Below are positions 45,275 through 54,256 of a stretch of DNA of 64,000 nt, piece after piece. Numbering within the stretch: the stretch's first letter is position 1; every line of letters starts with the position of its first letter. Source of the stretch: Ostreococcus lucimarinus CCE9901 (lineage: Eukaryota; Chlorophyta; Mamiellophyceae; Mamiellales; Bathycoccaceae); the NCBI RefSeq assembly GCF_000092065.1, contig NC_009374.1, forward strand, positions 124,001 through 188,000, given 5' to 3'. The translations under genes were made by a program, and so were the position numbers. The notes beneath the pieces were generated by a model, which was not told the origin of the DNA, did no database searches, and saw only the letters and a program-made list of their open reading frames with translations.

Positions 45275-46384
45275 ATGTCGAAACGGTCGGACGACGGCGA
45301 CGACGACGAGGCGCGCGCGACGATGCGCGCGCCGCACGAGCGCGCGATGCGGGTGAAAATGATATCGACGACGCGACCGGCGACGGCGGCGCACGAGCTG
45401 GACGCGTCGGAGGCGCTGCTGAAACGGGACGGGAAGGACATCCATAAGCGAAGCGCGGCGAAAAAGGCGCGGTACGCGATGGTGTTCCCGGGACAGCTGA
45501 GCGTGAGCAAAGAGGGAAGGATCGGGGAGATGCGAGAGATGCACACGCAGGCGCCGGTGGTGTACTTGGATTTCGAGGGAGGGCGGATAAAGATGCTGGG
45601 GAGCATCGTGCGGCCGAAGTCGACGCGATACTTTACGCTGAACGCGAAGTCGAAGGATAGGATGAACCTGGAGGAGTGGTTCGAGAGCGTGATCGTGTTT
45701 CCGAGTTGGTACTGGATCGGGACGAAGGAGGAGAATCCCGAGGAGAAACCGTTGGCGCTTCCGGCGGAGTTGGGGGATTTGGCGGGGGAGGCGGAGACGG
45801 ATTGGGACGCGTCCGTGGCGGCGGGGAGCGGAAAGGCGGCGACGACGCCGACGACGGGTGCCACGGCGACGGCGATGAAGGCGAGTGAAACCGTTGTCGG
45901 CGATGACGCGAAAGACGCCGCGGACGGCGGTCGAAGACCGCGTCGACAAGCCGCGACGGTGGCGCGCAAGAAGATGTACGCCGACGACAGCGAGGCGGAA
46001 GAGGCGAGCGACGACGACGACGACGACGGACGCGTCACGTCCCCGATCGTCGTGCGTGGAAAAGTGGAGTCGTTCATGCCTCCACCGCCACCCGTGACAG
46101 CTCCCGCGCCGGTGCGCGAATCGATCGCGGCGCCCGCCCGAACGTCCGTTTCGGCGCCGTCGCGACGAGCCTCCGTTTCGGCGCCGTCGCGACGAGCCTC
46201 CGTTTCGGCGCCCAAGGTGGCGCCCGCGGCGAAGCGTCAGAAGAAGGACAGCGACGCCATCGTCATCGAGAGCGACTCGGACGATATCGAAAAGTCGGAT
46301 GATGACGATGATGAGATGGAGCTCGACGACGACGACGACGAGAGCGAGAGCGAGGACGAGGACGACGACAGCGATTTCGAATGA
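45275..46384 (+). CDS. RHL1: RHL1-like topoisomerase VI accessory protein
   Basis: A 369-residue protein. The N-terminal half matches plant ROOT HAIRLESS 1: YAMVFPGQLSVSKEGRIGEM, APVVYLDFEGGRIKMLGSIV, YFTLNAKSKDRMNLEEWFES and VIVFPSWYWIGTKEENPEE. RHL1 is a subunit of the plant topoisomerase VI complex needed for endoreduplication. The C-terminal half is low complexity: acidic runs, a proline/alanine block and a 27-base tandem repeat (46145-46212) encoding SVSAPSRRA twice and a partial third. A KRQKK nuclear signal and acidic tail end it. The leader just upstream of the ATG is AT rich (45254-45274). Confidence 0.88.
   Translation: MSKRSDDGDDDEARATMRAPHERAMRVKMISTTRPATAAHELDASEALLKRDGKDIHKRSAAKKARYAMVFPGQLSVSKEGRIGEMREMHTQAPVVYLDFEGGRIKMLGSIVRPKSTRYFTLNAKSKDRMNLEEWFESVIVFPSWYWIGTKEENPEEKPLALPAELGDLAGEAETDWDASVAAGSGKAATTPTTGATATAMKASETVVGDDAKDAADGGRRPRRQAATVARKKMYADDSEAEEASDDDDDDGRVTSPIVVRGKVESFMPPPPPVTAPAPVRESIAAPARTSVSAPSRRASVSAPSRRASVSAPKVAPAAKRQKKDSDAIVIESDSDDIEKSDDDDDEMELDDDDDESESEDEDDDSDFE
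46145..46212 (+). repeat. 27-base tandem repeat inside RHL1
   Basis: Two perfect 27-base units and a 14-base partial third, in frame, encoding SVSAPSRRA repeats. Length variation here would keep the frame. Confidence 0.85.
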
Positions 46385-46445
46385 CTTGGGCGATTAGCGA
46401 GCGTTGAGTGTAATTCATTAAAATCAATATGCCACGAGACGGGTC

Positions 46446-47576
46446 TCAATACTTCTTCAAGAACTCTTGCAAGTCTTGCACCGCGGATTTCGACCCGACG
46501 AACATCGGGCTCTTTTCGTGAATATGCTTCGGCACGACGTCGAGCACGGATTCGTTCGCCTTCGGGCCTCGCGTCGACATGCCACCGGCTTGTTCGGCAA
46601 TCATGGAGATTGGCGCGATTTCATACAGCAACCGCGCCTTACCGTTCGGCGCCGACGTATCTGGCGGGTATAGCCAAATTCCGCCATAGAGCAAAGTGCG
46701 GTGGAAATCTCCGATGAGCGCTCCGATGTACCGATACGTCCACGGCTTGCCGCCGTCGCTACCACCCTTTTGTAGATGCGCGACGTAATCCTTGAGCTCG
46801 GGCGCCCACAAGTTGACGTTGCCGTTATTCCCCGAGTAAATGCGTTGCATCTTATCCCCGTCCGGAATCGTCACGCGTTCCTTCGAGCACACGAACTCGC
46901 CGACGTTTTCGTCAAAGTCGTACTGCGCGACGCCGTCTCCCGTCGTCAGCACGAACACGCACGACGAGCTATACATGCAGTATCCCGCCGCCACGAGCGC
47001 CTCGCCGCTCTGCAACGAATTCGTCAAGCAATTCGCCAGCGTCTCCTCCGCGCTATCCGTATCCTTAATCTCGCACGCGCCCGGCGCGTACACCCCGAAG
47101 ATGCTCCCCGTCGTCACGCACGCGTCGATGTTGCTCGACCCATCGATCGGATCGAACGTCACGATGTATCCACTCGCTCGTTCCACCGCGATCGGCGTGT
47201 CTTCCTCCTCCGTCACGATCACGCTCGCCCGTCCGCACGCGCGCAGCGTCTCCACGAAGACGTCGTTCGCGATGACGTCGAGTTTCTTCTGCTCGTCCCC
47301 GCTCGCGTTCGACCCGCCGGCGGCGCCGGTGTTCCCCGCGATCGGCGCGCGCGCGACGAGCGCGCGCACGCGCTTGCACGCGATGGCGACCGAGTTGAGC
47401 GCGATGGCGAGATCGGCGTCGATGTCCCCGCGCGCGCTCGCGCTCGCCAGGTGCGCGCTGAGCGACTCGCCGAGCGCGGCGCGCGCGCGCATCGCGCGCG
47501 CGGGCGCGCGGCGCGCGCGTCGCGGCGCGCGCGCGGGCGCGCGAGCGATGCGGGCGCGCGCGGCGAGCGTCGACAT
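46446..47576 (-). CDS. FBP: Fructose-1,6-bisphosphatase, probably plastid
   Basis: A 376-residue enzyme of the Calvin cycle or gluconeogenesis. Motifs: VIVTEEEDTPI, metal site VTFDPIDGSSNIDA, AAGYCMYSSSCVFVLT, YSGNNGNVNLWAPELKDYV, YRYIGALIGDFHRTLLYGGIW and ISMIAEQAGGMSTRG. The N-terminus is Arg/Ala rich, as a transit peptide. An insertion after GVYAPGA carries Cys168 and Cys183, at the place of the redox-regulated loop of plant plastid FBPase, which has three cysteines. The start at 47576 is preferred; another ATG lies at 47609. Confidence 0.94.
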   Translation of the reverse strand: MSTLAARARIARAPARAPRRARRAPARAMRARAALGESLSAHLASASARGDIDADLAIALNSVAIACKRVRALVARAPIAGNTGAAGGSNASGDEQKKLDVIANDVFVETLRACGRASVIVTEEEDTPIAVERASGYIVTFDPIDGSSNIDACVTTGSIFGVYAPGACEIKDTDSAEETLANCLTNSLQSGEALVAAGYCMYSSSCVFVLTTGDGVAQYDFDENVGEFVCSKERVTIPDGDKMQRIYSGNNGNVNLWAPELKDYVAHLQKGGSDGGKPWTYRYIGALIGDFHRTLLYGGIWLYPPDTSAPNGKARLLYEIAPISMIAEQAGGMSTRGPKANESVLDVVPKHIHEKSPMFVGSKSAVQDLQEFLKKY

Positions 47577-47652
47577 GGCGTCGCGTCGCGGAGTGTCGAA
47601 TCGCGACACTCATCCGCGCGCGACGCGCGAACGACGCCGACGCGCGCGCGGG

Positions 47653-48534
47653 ATGTCGCGCGCGAGCGTCGCGGCGACGCCGCGCGCGCTCGCGCGCGCG
47701 CGCGCGACGTCGCGCGTCGCGCGAGGTCGACGCGCGGTGGAACGTTTGAGAATTCTCGAGCGCGCGACGACGACGACGCGCGCGAACGCGTACGACGACG
47801 GCGACGGGGACGGCGACGACGACGGGAGACGCGCGTACGAGCGCGGGTCGCGGTCGACGACGCAGGGCGATCGCTTGCGGGAGGCGCGACGGCGGGAATC
47901 GGCGTACGAGCGCGCGCCGCCTCGAGCGGGACGGGGCGGCGGCGGCGGCGGAAGGATGGCGTACGAGGACGACGGGTACGACGACGGTGGTGGACCGGGA
48001 AAAGAGTTGAATAAATTTCTCATCGCGGGCGCGTTCGTGGTGGGGATCGGGGCGGGGGTGGTGTTCGACACGGCGGTGGACTTGGAGCCGTCGAACGTGG
48101 CGTCGAGGGAGATTTTGGATAGGCGGACGCCGAGCTCGGAGCTGTGCATGGCGAACGGGGCGTCGGCGATGGTGTTTGATCAACGCGTGTTCTTGTCGTT
48201 GAACCCGTTTAACGTGTACGTGGCGCAGCCGGAGGTGAAACCGGGGTGCGTGGTTCGCCGGTCGAATTGGGGCGTGTTGGAGCGAAACAACGTAGTGGAT
48301 AAAAAGGCTGAAGACGTGTGCAAGCAGCATTTGAACACGTTCGCGTTCGTGGGTGATCTAGACAAGTCCCCGGAGGTGTCGTGCGTGTATCACAGCGAGG
48401 ACGCCGAGAATCAATTCATGAAGGATCCGTCCAAAGCGGTGTTGGGGGACGGAGTCGCCCAAGCGATGCGCGAGGCCACGGCGGCGAAAAAGGCCGACAT
48501 GGGGCCGCAGGCGGGTCCGAAAGGTTTCCGGTGA
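47653..48534 (+). CDS. DUF3172 plastid membrane protein
   Basis: A 293-residue protein. After a basic, glycine-rich N-terminal region it has one membrane helix (NKFLIAGAFVVGIGAGVVFD) and then LEPSNVASREILDRRTPSSE, MANGASAMVFDQRVFLSLNP, FNVYVAQPEVKPGCVVRRSN and HLNTFAFVGDLDKSPEVSCV. This matches a domain shared by cyanobacteria and plastids (DUF3172; as I recall also in the Arabidopsis RPH1 protein, stated with caution). Function is unknown. It is divergent from FBPase by 76 bases. Confidence 0.85.
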   Translation: MSRASVAATPRALARARATSRVARGRRAVERLRILERATTTTRANAYDDGDGDGDDDGRRAYERGSRSTTQGDRLREARRRESAYERAPPRAGRGGGGGGRMAYEDDGYDDGGGPGKELNKFLIAGAFVVGIGAGVVFDTAVDLEPSNVASREILDRRTPSSELCMANGASAMVFDQRVFLSLNPFNVYVAQPEVKPGCVVRRSNWGVLERNNVVDKKAEDVCKQHLNTFAFVGDLDKSPEVSCVYHSEDAENQFMKDPSKAVLGDGVAQAMREATAAKKADMGPQAGPKGFR

Positions 48535-48616
48535 TCGATCGGTGCCGTCGTTGTACGTGTGTAATGAACCAACCAATTTGTTTTCTTTGTTTTACATGTG
48601 CTAGTACACCGCGCAG

Positions 48617-50377
48617 CTAGGCGTCGGTGGGTTGAGAATCTTCACCCGCCGGCGACGATAACTGCGTTGCCTGAGATGCGAACAGCTCGGTCAGCGTCCT
48701 TTGGGAGACGTCGATCACGGGTTGCACTTTTTGCCGTTTCGGCGACTTCCCGTTCGTCGATGTCGTCTCGAGGTGATTTCCGCTCGTTTGCCCGTTCAAC
48801 ACCGCGCCGAGATTATCCAACTTCTTCTTTATGCTTTGCCAAATGATTTCGTCGATCGTGTCCTTGGCGTGTAGGTACTGCACCAAAACGCTCGATTGCT
48901 GCCCGATTCTGTGCGCTCTATCCTCAGCCTGAATCAAGTCGCCAGGCGTCCACACCATTTCGCCGAAGATCACCGTCGAAGCCGCGGTGAGCGTCAAGCC
49001 CATCCCCGCGGCTTTGATGCTGAGAATCGCCACGCGAACGTCGTCGCGACGCTGGAACGCGTTCACTAAGTCGCCTCTCACCGCCGCTGGCGTCGATCCG
49101 TCGATGCGAATCGTTTTGACTTTCTTCGCGTCCATACACTGAGCCACGGCGTCGAGCAAGACGCCGTGATGCGCGAAGAACAAAAATTTCGACGTACTCC
49201 CGTCGATCAACGTCTCCAAGTACTCGCACACCGATTTCGTCTTCGCCTTGGCGCTCGCTAAGAAGAGCTCGTTTAGCAGCCTTTTTTCTTCCAGCTCGTT
49301 CCCGCCTCTCTGACGCAGTTCGTCGAGTAGCGATTTTATGCGGCGCACGTCGCCCATGCTCGACTTCTCCAGCGCGAGCCAAACCTGCGTTCGTTGCTTC
49401 GGCGGCAAGTCCTTGAGCACGTCCTTTTTCAAACGACGCACCATACAAAGCTTTGAAATCATGACGTGCAGTTCGTCGGCGTGAGTACATCCCGTGTACA
49501 TGCCGAACGGCCCGCCGTTTGCGCAGTACCGCGCGCCGTACTCGTTCAATCGCGCGAAGACTTTCGGCACCAAGGCCTCGAGCTGGGTGAACAGCTCGAT
49601 CGGCCTGCTGAGCGCTGGCGTGCCCGTCAGACAAATCGCGCGATTGGCATCCTTGAGCAGCGGCATCACCGCCTGCGTTCTCTGCGCGCGTCGATCCTTT
49701 AAAAAATGACTCTCGTCGCACACGACGATTTTATACCGCTTCGCGAGCAATTTCGAGCGAAGCTTCACGACGAGCGAGTACGGCACGATGTCGAACGGTC
49801 GTCCTTCGTCGAGTTTCCACCCCTCGCTCGCCGCCCCCACGCACGCGACGTCGCCGTCCGCGACGTCGAGCCACGATTGCAAAGCGTTTCGCCAAGCCTC
49901 GCGCAACGAAGTCGGCACTAAAATGAGCGCCGGGCACTCCTCGCGATAACACGCCAACAACGCGCACGCCTGCACCGTCTTCCCCAGCCCCATCTCGTCC
50001 CCGATCAACACGCGTCCCCGTCGCCTCAGCGCGTACATCACCCCCGTCCTCTGAAATTCAAACATCTTCGCGTCCAGCGCCTTCGGCACGCCTCTCGCGT
50101 ACGCCCCCGCCGCGTCCTCCTCGAACCGCACCTCCGCGCACCGCAGCGCCATCCCCGGCACGTCCAGCACTCGCGCGTTCGTCCGACGCACGAGCGCGTC
50201 GCGAATCGCGCGCACCGCGCCCGCCGGCGCCGTCCACGCGCCGTCGCTCGCGCGCGTCGCGCCCGCGTCCCGCGCCGCCGCCGCCGCCGCCTCCCCGAGC
50301 GCGCCCGCGCGCGGCGTCGCGCGCGCGATCGCGAACGCGTCCCCAGGTTCGCGAAGCGCGAACTCGATCGTCGTCGG

Positions 50378-50429
<52 letters not shown>

Positions 50430-50533
50430 GATTCCGCGCGCATTCGCCGTCGCAGCGCCTCGCTCGCGTCCGCGACCGCGCGCGCGGCGCGCTCGGCGTC
50501 GACGGCGTCGTCCCACGCGTCCCACGCGTCCAT
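48617..50533 (-). CDS. SMARCAL1/ZRANB3-type SNF2 annealing helicase
   Basis: A 638-residue SNF2-family ATPase. Motifs: FEFQRTGVMYALRRRGRVLI, Walker A GDEMGLGKTVQA, CDESHFLKD (DExH), LTGTPALSRPIELFTQLEAL, FFAHHGVLLDAVAQCM, IKAAGMGLTLTAASTVIFGE and AEDRAHRIGQQSSVLVQYL. IELFTQLEAL and the lack of other chromatin domains fit the SMARCAL1/ZRANB3 branch, which remodels stalled replication forks. Residues about 55-135 (FALREPGDAFAI... TAPAGAVRAIRDALVRR) may be a HARP-like domain. A threonine run near residue 38 comes from a GTCGTC repeat. Confidence 0.92.
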
Positions 50534-50648
50534 CGTCGCGACGCGCCGCCGCGAAGCGCCGCCGCGACGCCGCCGACCGCGCGCGCGCGAGTGCCTCGTT
50601 CGCGCGACGGATCGGGCGACGGACGGGTTTTAGTATTGCGTCGTATCC

Positions 50649-50674
50649 CAAACCCTAGGATACAATATACATAT
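50649..50674 (+). promoter_or_regulatory. Telo-box and TATA-like elements between SMARCAL1 and ClpC
   Basis: AAACCCTAGG (50649-50658) is a telo-box variant and AATATACATATT (50663-50674) is TATA-like. They stand in an AT-rich island of a 259-base divergent gap, a likely bidirectional promoter. Confidence 0.4.
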
Positions 50675-50792
50675 TCAACGACCCAGTAGACGCATCGGCG
50701 CGCGCTGTAGATATACACGACACCGCACTGTATGCGCACACACGCAATCCGCGAGCCGGTCGCGATCGCGGCACACCTCGACGCATCCCGCG

Positions 50793-53700
50793 ATGCGCGC
50801 GCACGTCACCCTCCGCGCGGCGACGCCCGCGCGCGCCGCCGCGACCGTGCGCGCGGGCCGACGACCGTCCGCGATGCGCGCCGACGCGGCGCCGACGCGC
50901 GCGACGAGCGCGCGCGTCGCGTACGGCAACGCGTCGACGACGACGCTCAAGCTCGACGCGCGAGGCGCGACGCGAAGGCCGACCCTAGGCGGGGGGCGTC
51001 GACGATTCGAGACGCGCGCGATGTTTGAGGTGCGCGCGACGCGACCGCGAGGGCGGGGCACGCGAGCGTGTATTTTGATGCGTCGCGGACGCGGCGCGGA
51101 GGGGGAGGGGCGACGCGGGAGAGGACGAGGGACTGACGAGACGATGGCTTCGATCGACGCGCGCGCAGCGGTTCACGGAGAAGGCCATCAAGGTGGTGAT
51201 GTTGGCGCAGGAGGAGGCGCGGCGATTGGGGCACAACTTCGTCGGGACCGAACAGGTGAGTGGAGAGAATATTGAACGCGCGAACGGGCGCGGATTCGGG
51301 GCGCGGGGAAGGGGTAGGGCGGCGTCGGGGGGGACGCGGAGGACGCGACGTTAGGTTTAAGCGGGAAGGCGCGGCGCGCGGGGAACGCGCGGCGGCGTCG
51401 CGGGCGCGAGGAACGCGAGGACGGCGCGCGAGGACGCGTGGGAGGGGTGGAAGATGCGCGCGCGCGCGCGCGACGGCGCGATACGGACGGTGACTGACGA
51501 GACGGCGTTCGCGACGCGACAGATCATGCTCGGTTTGATTGGCGAAGGCACCGGCATCGCGGCCAAGGTGCTCAAGTCGATGGGCATTTCGTTGAAGGAA
51601 GCGCGCATCGAGGTTGAGAAGATTATTGGACGCGGTTCCGGTTTCGTCGCGGTGGAGATTCCGTTCACGCCGCGCGCGAAGCGCGTGTTGGAGCTCGCGC
51701 TCGAGGAGGCGCGCCAGTTGGGCCACAACTACATCGGCACCGAACACTTGTTGCTCGGTTTGCTCCGTGAAGGCGAGGGCGTGGCTGCGCGCGTGCTCGA
51801 AAACCTCGACGCCGACCCGGCAAAGATTCGTTCTCAAGTGATTCGCATGGTTGGTGAGACGCAAGAAGCCGTCGGCGCGGGCGCCGGCGGCGGCCAAGGC
51901 GCGCAATCCGGCTCCAAGACGCCGACTTTGGAAGAGTTCGGTAGCGACCTCACCAAGAAGGCTGAAGAGGGTAAGCTCGATCCGTGCATCGGTCGTGCGA
52001 ACGAAATCGTTCGCGTCACGCAAATTCTCGGTCGCCGTACCAAGAACAACCCGTGCTTGATTGGTGAACCGGGCGTCGGTAAGTCTGCCATTGCCGAAGG
52101 TCTCGCGCAAAAGATTGCCGCCAACGACGTTCCGGATACTCTCGACTCCAAGCGTATGATGACGCTCGATATGGGTTTGCTCGTCGCCGGTACCAAGTAC
52201 CGTGGTGAGTTCGAGGAGCGTCTCAAGAAGCTCATGGACGAAGTGAAGAGTGATGAAAACATCATCCTTTTCATCGACGAAGTCCACACGCTCATCGGCG
52301 CCGGCGCGGCGGAGGGCGCCATCGATGCGGCGAACATCTTGAAGCCGGCCTTGGCGCGTGGTGAACTCCAGTGCATCGGTGCGACGACTATTGACGAGTA
52401 CCGCAAGCACATCGAGAAGGATCCGGCGCTCGAGCGTCGTTTCCAACCGGTTCAAGTTCCGGAGCCGTCGGTGGATGAAACCATTCAAATTCTCCGCGGA
52501 CTCCGCGAGCGTTACGAATTGCACCACAAGCTCAAGTACGATGACGACGCTTTGATCGCCGCCGCAAAGTTCTCGAGCCAGTACATCTCCGATCGTTTCT
52601 TGCCGGACAAGGCGATCGATCTCATCGATGAGGCTGGTTCTCGCGTGCGACTGGAAAACGCCGCCCTCCCGGAGGAAGCCAAGGAACTCGATAAGGAGCT
52701 CAAGGCTTTGATGAAGGAGAAGGATACGGCCATCCGCTCTCAGGATTTCGAAGCCGCTGGTGGCCTTCGTGATCGCGAAGTCGAGCTCAGAGCTCAAATC
52801 AAGCAAATCACCGAGCGAAAGCAAGAGGAGAACAAGGCGAAGGCTGAATCCGGTGACGCGTCTGGTCCGACGGTGGTCGAGCAAGACATTGCCGATATTG
52901 TCGCCGCCTGGACTGGTATCCCCGTCGATAAGGTGTCTTCCGATGAAGGTACCCGATTGATGGACATGGAAGAAACCCTTCACAAGCGATTGGTTGGTCA
53001 AGAAGAAGCCGTCGTGGCGTGCGCTCGCGCCATTCGCCGCGCCCGTACCGGCTTGAAGAACCCGAACCGTCCGGTCGCGTCCTTCATCTTCTCCGGTCCC
53101 ACTGGTGTCGGTAAATCCGAGCTCGCCAAGTCCCTCTCTGCCTTTTACTTCGGTTCCGAAGAAGCCATGGTTCGTCTTGATATGTCCGAATTCATGGAGC
53201 GCCACACTGTTTCCAAGCTCATCGGTTCCCCGCCGGGTTACGTCGGTTACTCTGAGGGTGGTCAGCTCACCGAGGCTGTTCGGCGGCGTCCGTACACCCT
53301 CGTGCTTTTCGATGAAATCGAAAAGGCGCACCCGGATGTGTTCAACATGATGCTTCAAATCCTCGAAGACGGTCGCTTGACCGACTCCAAGGGTCGCGTG
53401 ATTGACTTCAAGAACACCCTCATCATCATGACGTCGAACGTTGGTGCGTCGGCGATTGAAAAGGGTGGCGGTGGATTGGGCTTCCAACTCGACGACAACG
53501 CGGAGGATCAGTCCTACAACCGCATTAAGAGCTTAGTCATGGAAGACTTGAAGAACTACTTCCGACCGGAATTCCTCAACCGTCTTGACGAAATCATCGT
53601 GTTCCGTCAACTCAACAAGCAAGAAGTGCGAGAAATTGCGTACATCATGCTCGAGAACGTCTTCAAGCGCCTTAAGGAGAAGGAAATCGTCCTCGAATGC

Positions 53701-53949
53701 ACGGAGCGATTCAAGGATCGTCTCGTCGACGAGGGTTTCTCTCCGGCGTACGGTGCGCGTCCTTTGCGTCGCGCCATCATGCGCTTGCTTGAGGACAACC
53801 TCTCCGAGAAGATGCTCACGGGTGAGATTTCGGAGGGTTCGTCGTGCATTATGGACGTGAACGCGGAAGGTGAAATCACGGTGTTGACTGGCGACGGTAG
53901 AGAGCTGAAGGCTGGTAGCGCGATCGGTGGTCCGGCTGGCATCGCGTAA
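50793..53949 (+). CDS. clpC: ClpC-type AAA+ chaperone of the plastid Clp protease
   Basis: Three exons, 50793-51029, 51169-51255 and 51523-53949, give 916 residues. Exon 1 is the transit peptide ending at MFE; exon 2 encodes [20 protein letters not shown] through GTEQ; exon 3 continues [11 protein letters not shown], so the Clp N-domain double repeat is rebuilt exactly. AAA1 Walker A GEPGVGKS is near residue 289, the UVR middle-domain motif ([20 protein letters not shown]) lies between, and AAA2 Walker A GPTGVGKS is near residue 633. It unfolds stromal proteins for ClpP and helps at the import channel. Introns have donors GTGCG and GTGAG and CTGAC branch sites. Codon use in exon 3 is less extreme in G+C than its neighbours, as expected of a highly expressed gene. 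Confidence 0.97.
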
Positions 53950-54256
53950 TTCTAGGCTGCGAGAACGCTTAAAAAATGATTGATTACAAAATGACTTTTG
54001 TTCTTTGGGGGTCACCCCATCATCAGCGTCGGAGCCTGTGTTATTAGGCGATTTAGATTACGTGTCTCTCACGCATGTTATACGATGAAACGAGCGAATT
54101 AACACCCGCGCGCGCCGAACCACATAAGTGACCTCTTCTCCTCTGAGCTCGTCAGTCCACGACACGGCCCGAATTCTCAGAGCAATTTGACAGATTGTTT
54201 TGATTGTTTGTATCGATTATCACAACTGTTGTATGTTCGTAACGTCGCAACGAATC
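53950..54256. other. 307-base convergent 3' gap (ClpC / MCM4)
   Basis: AT-rich relative to the genes, with short direct and inverted motifs (for example GGGGTCACCCC at 54007-54017). It probably contains both 3' untranslated regions. I see no gene. Confidence 0.6.

Noticed and set aside
50947-53487. 846-codon reverse frame opposite ClpC
   Set aside because: It is the mirror of a GC-rich coding frame; the forward strand is an unmistakable ClpC and the reverse product has no domain.
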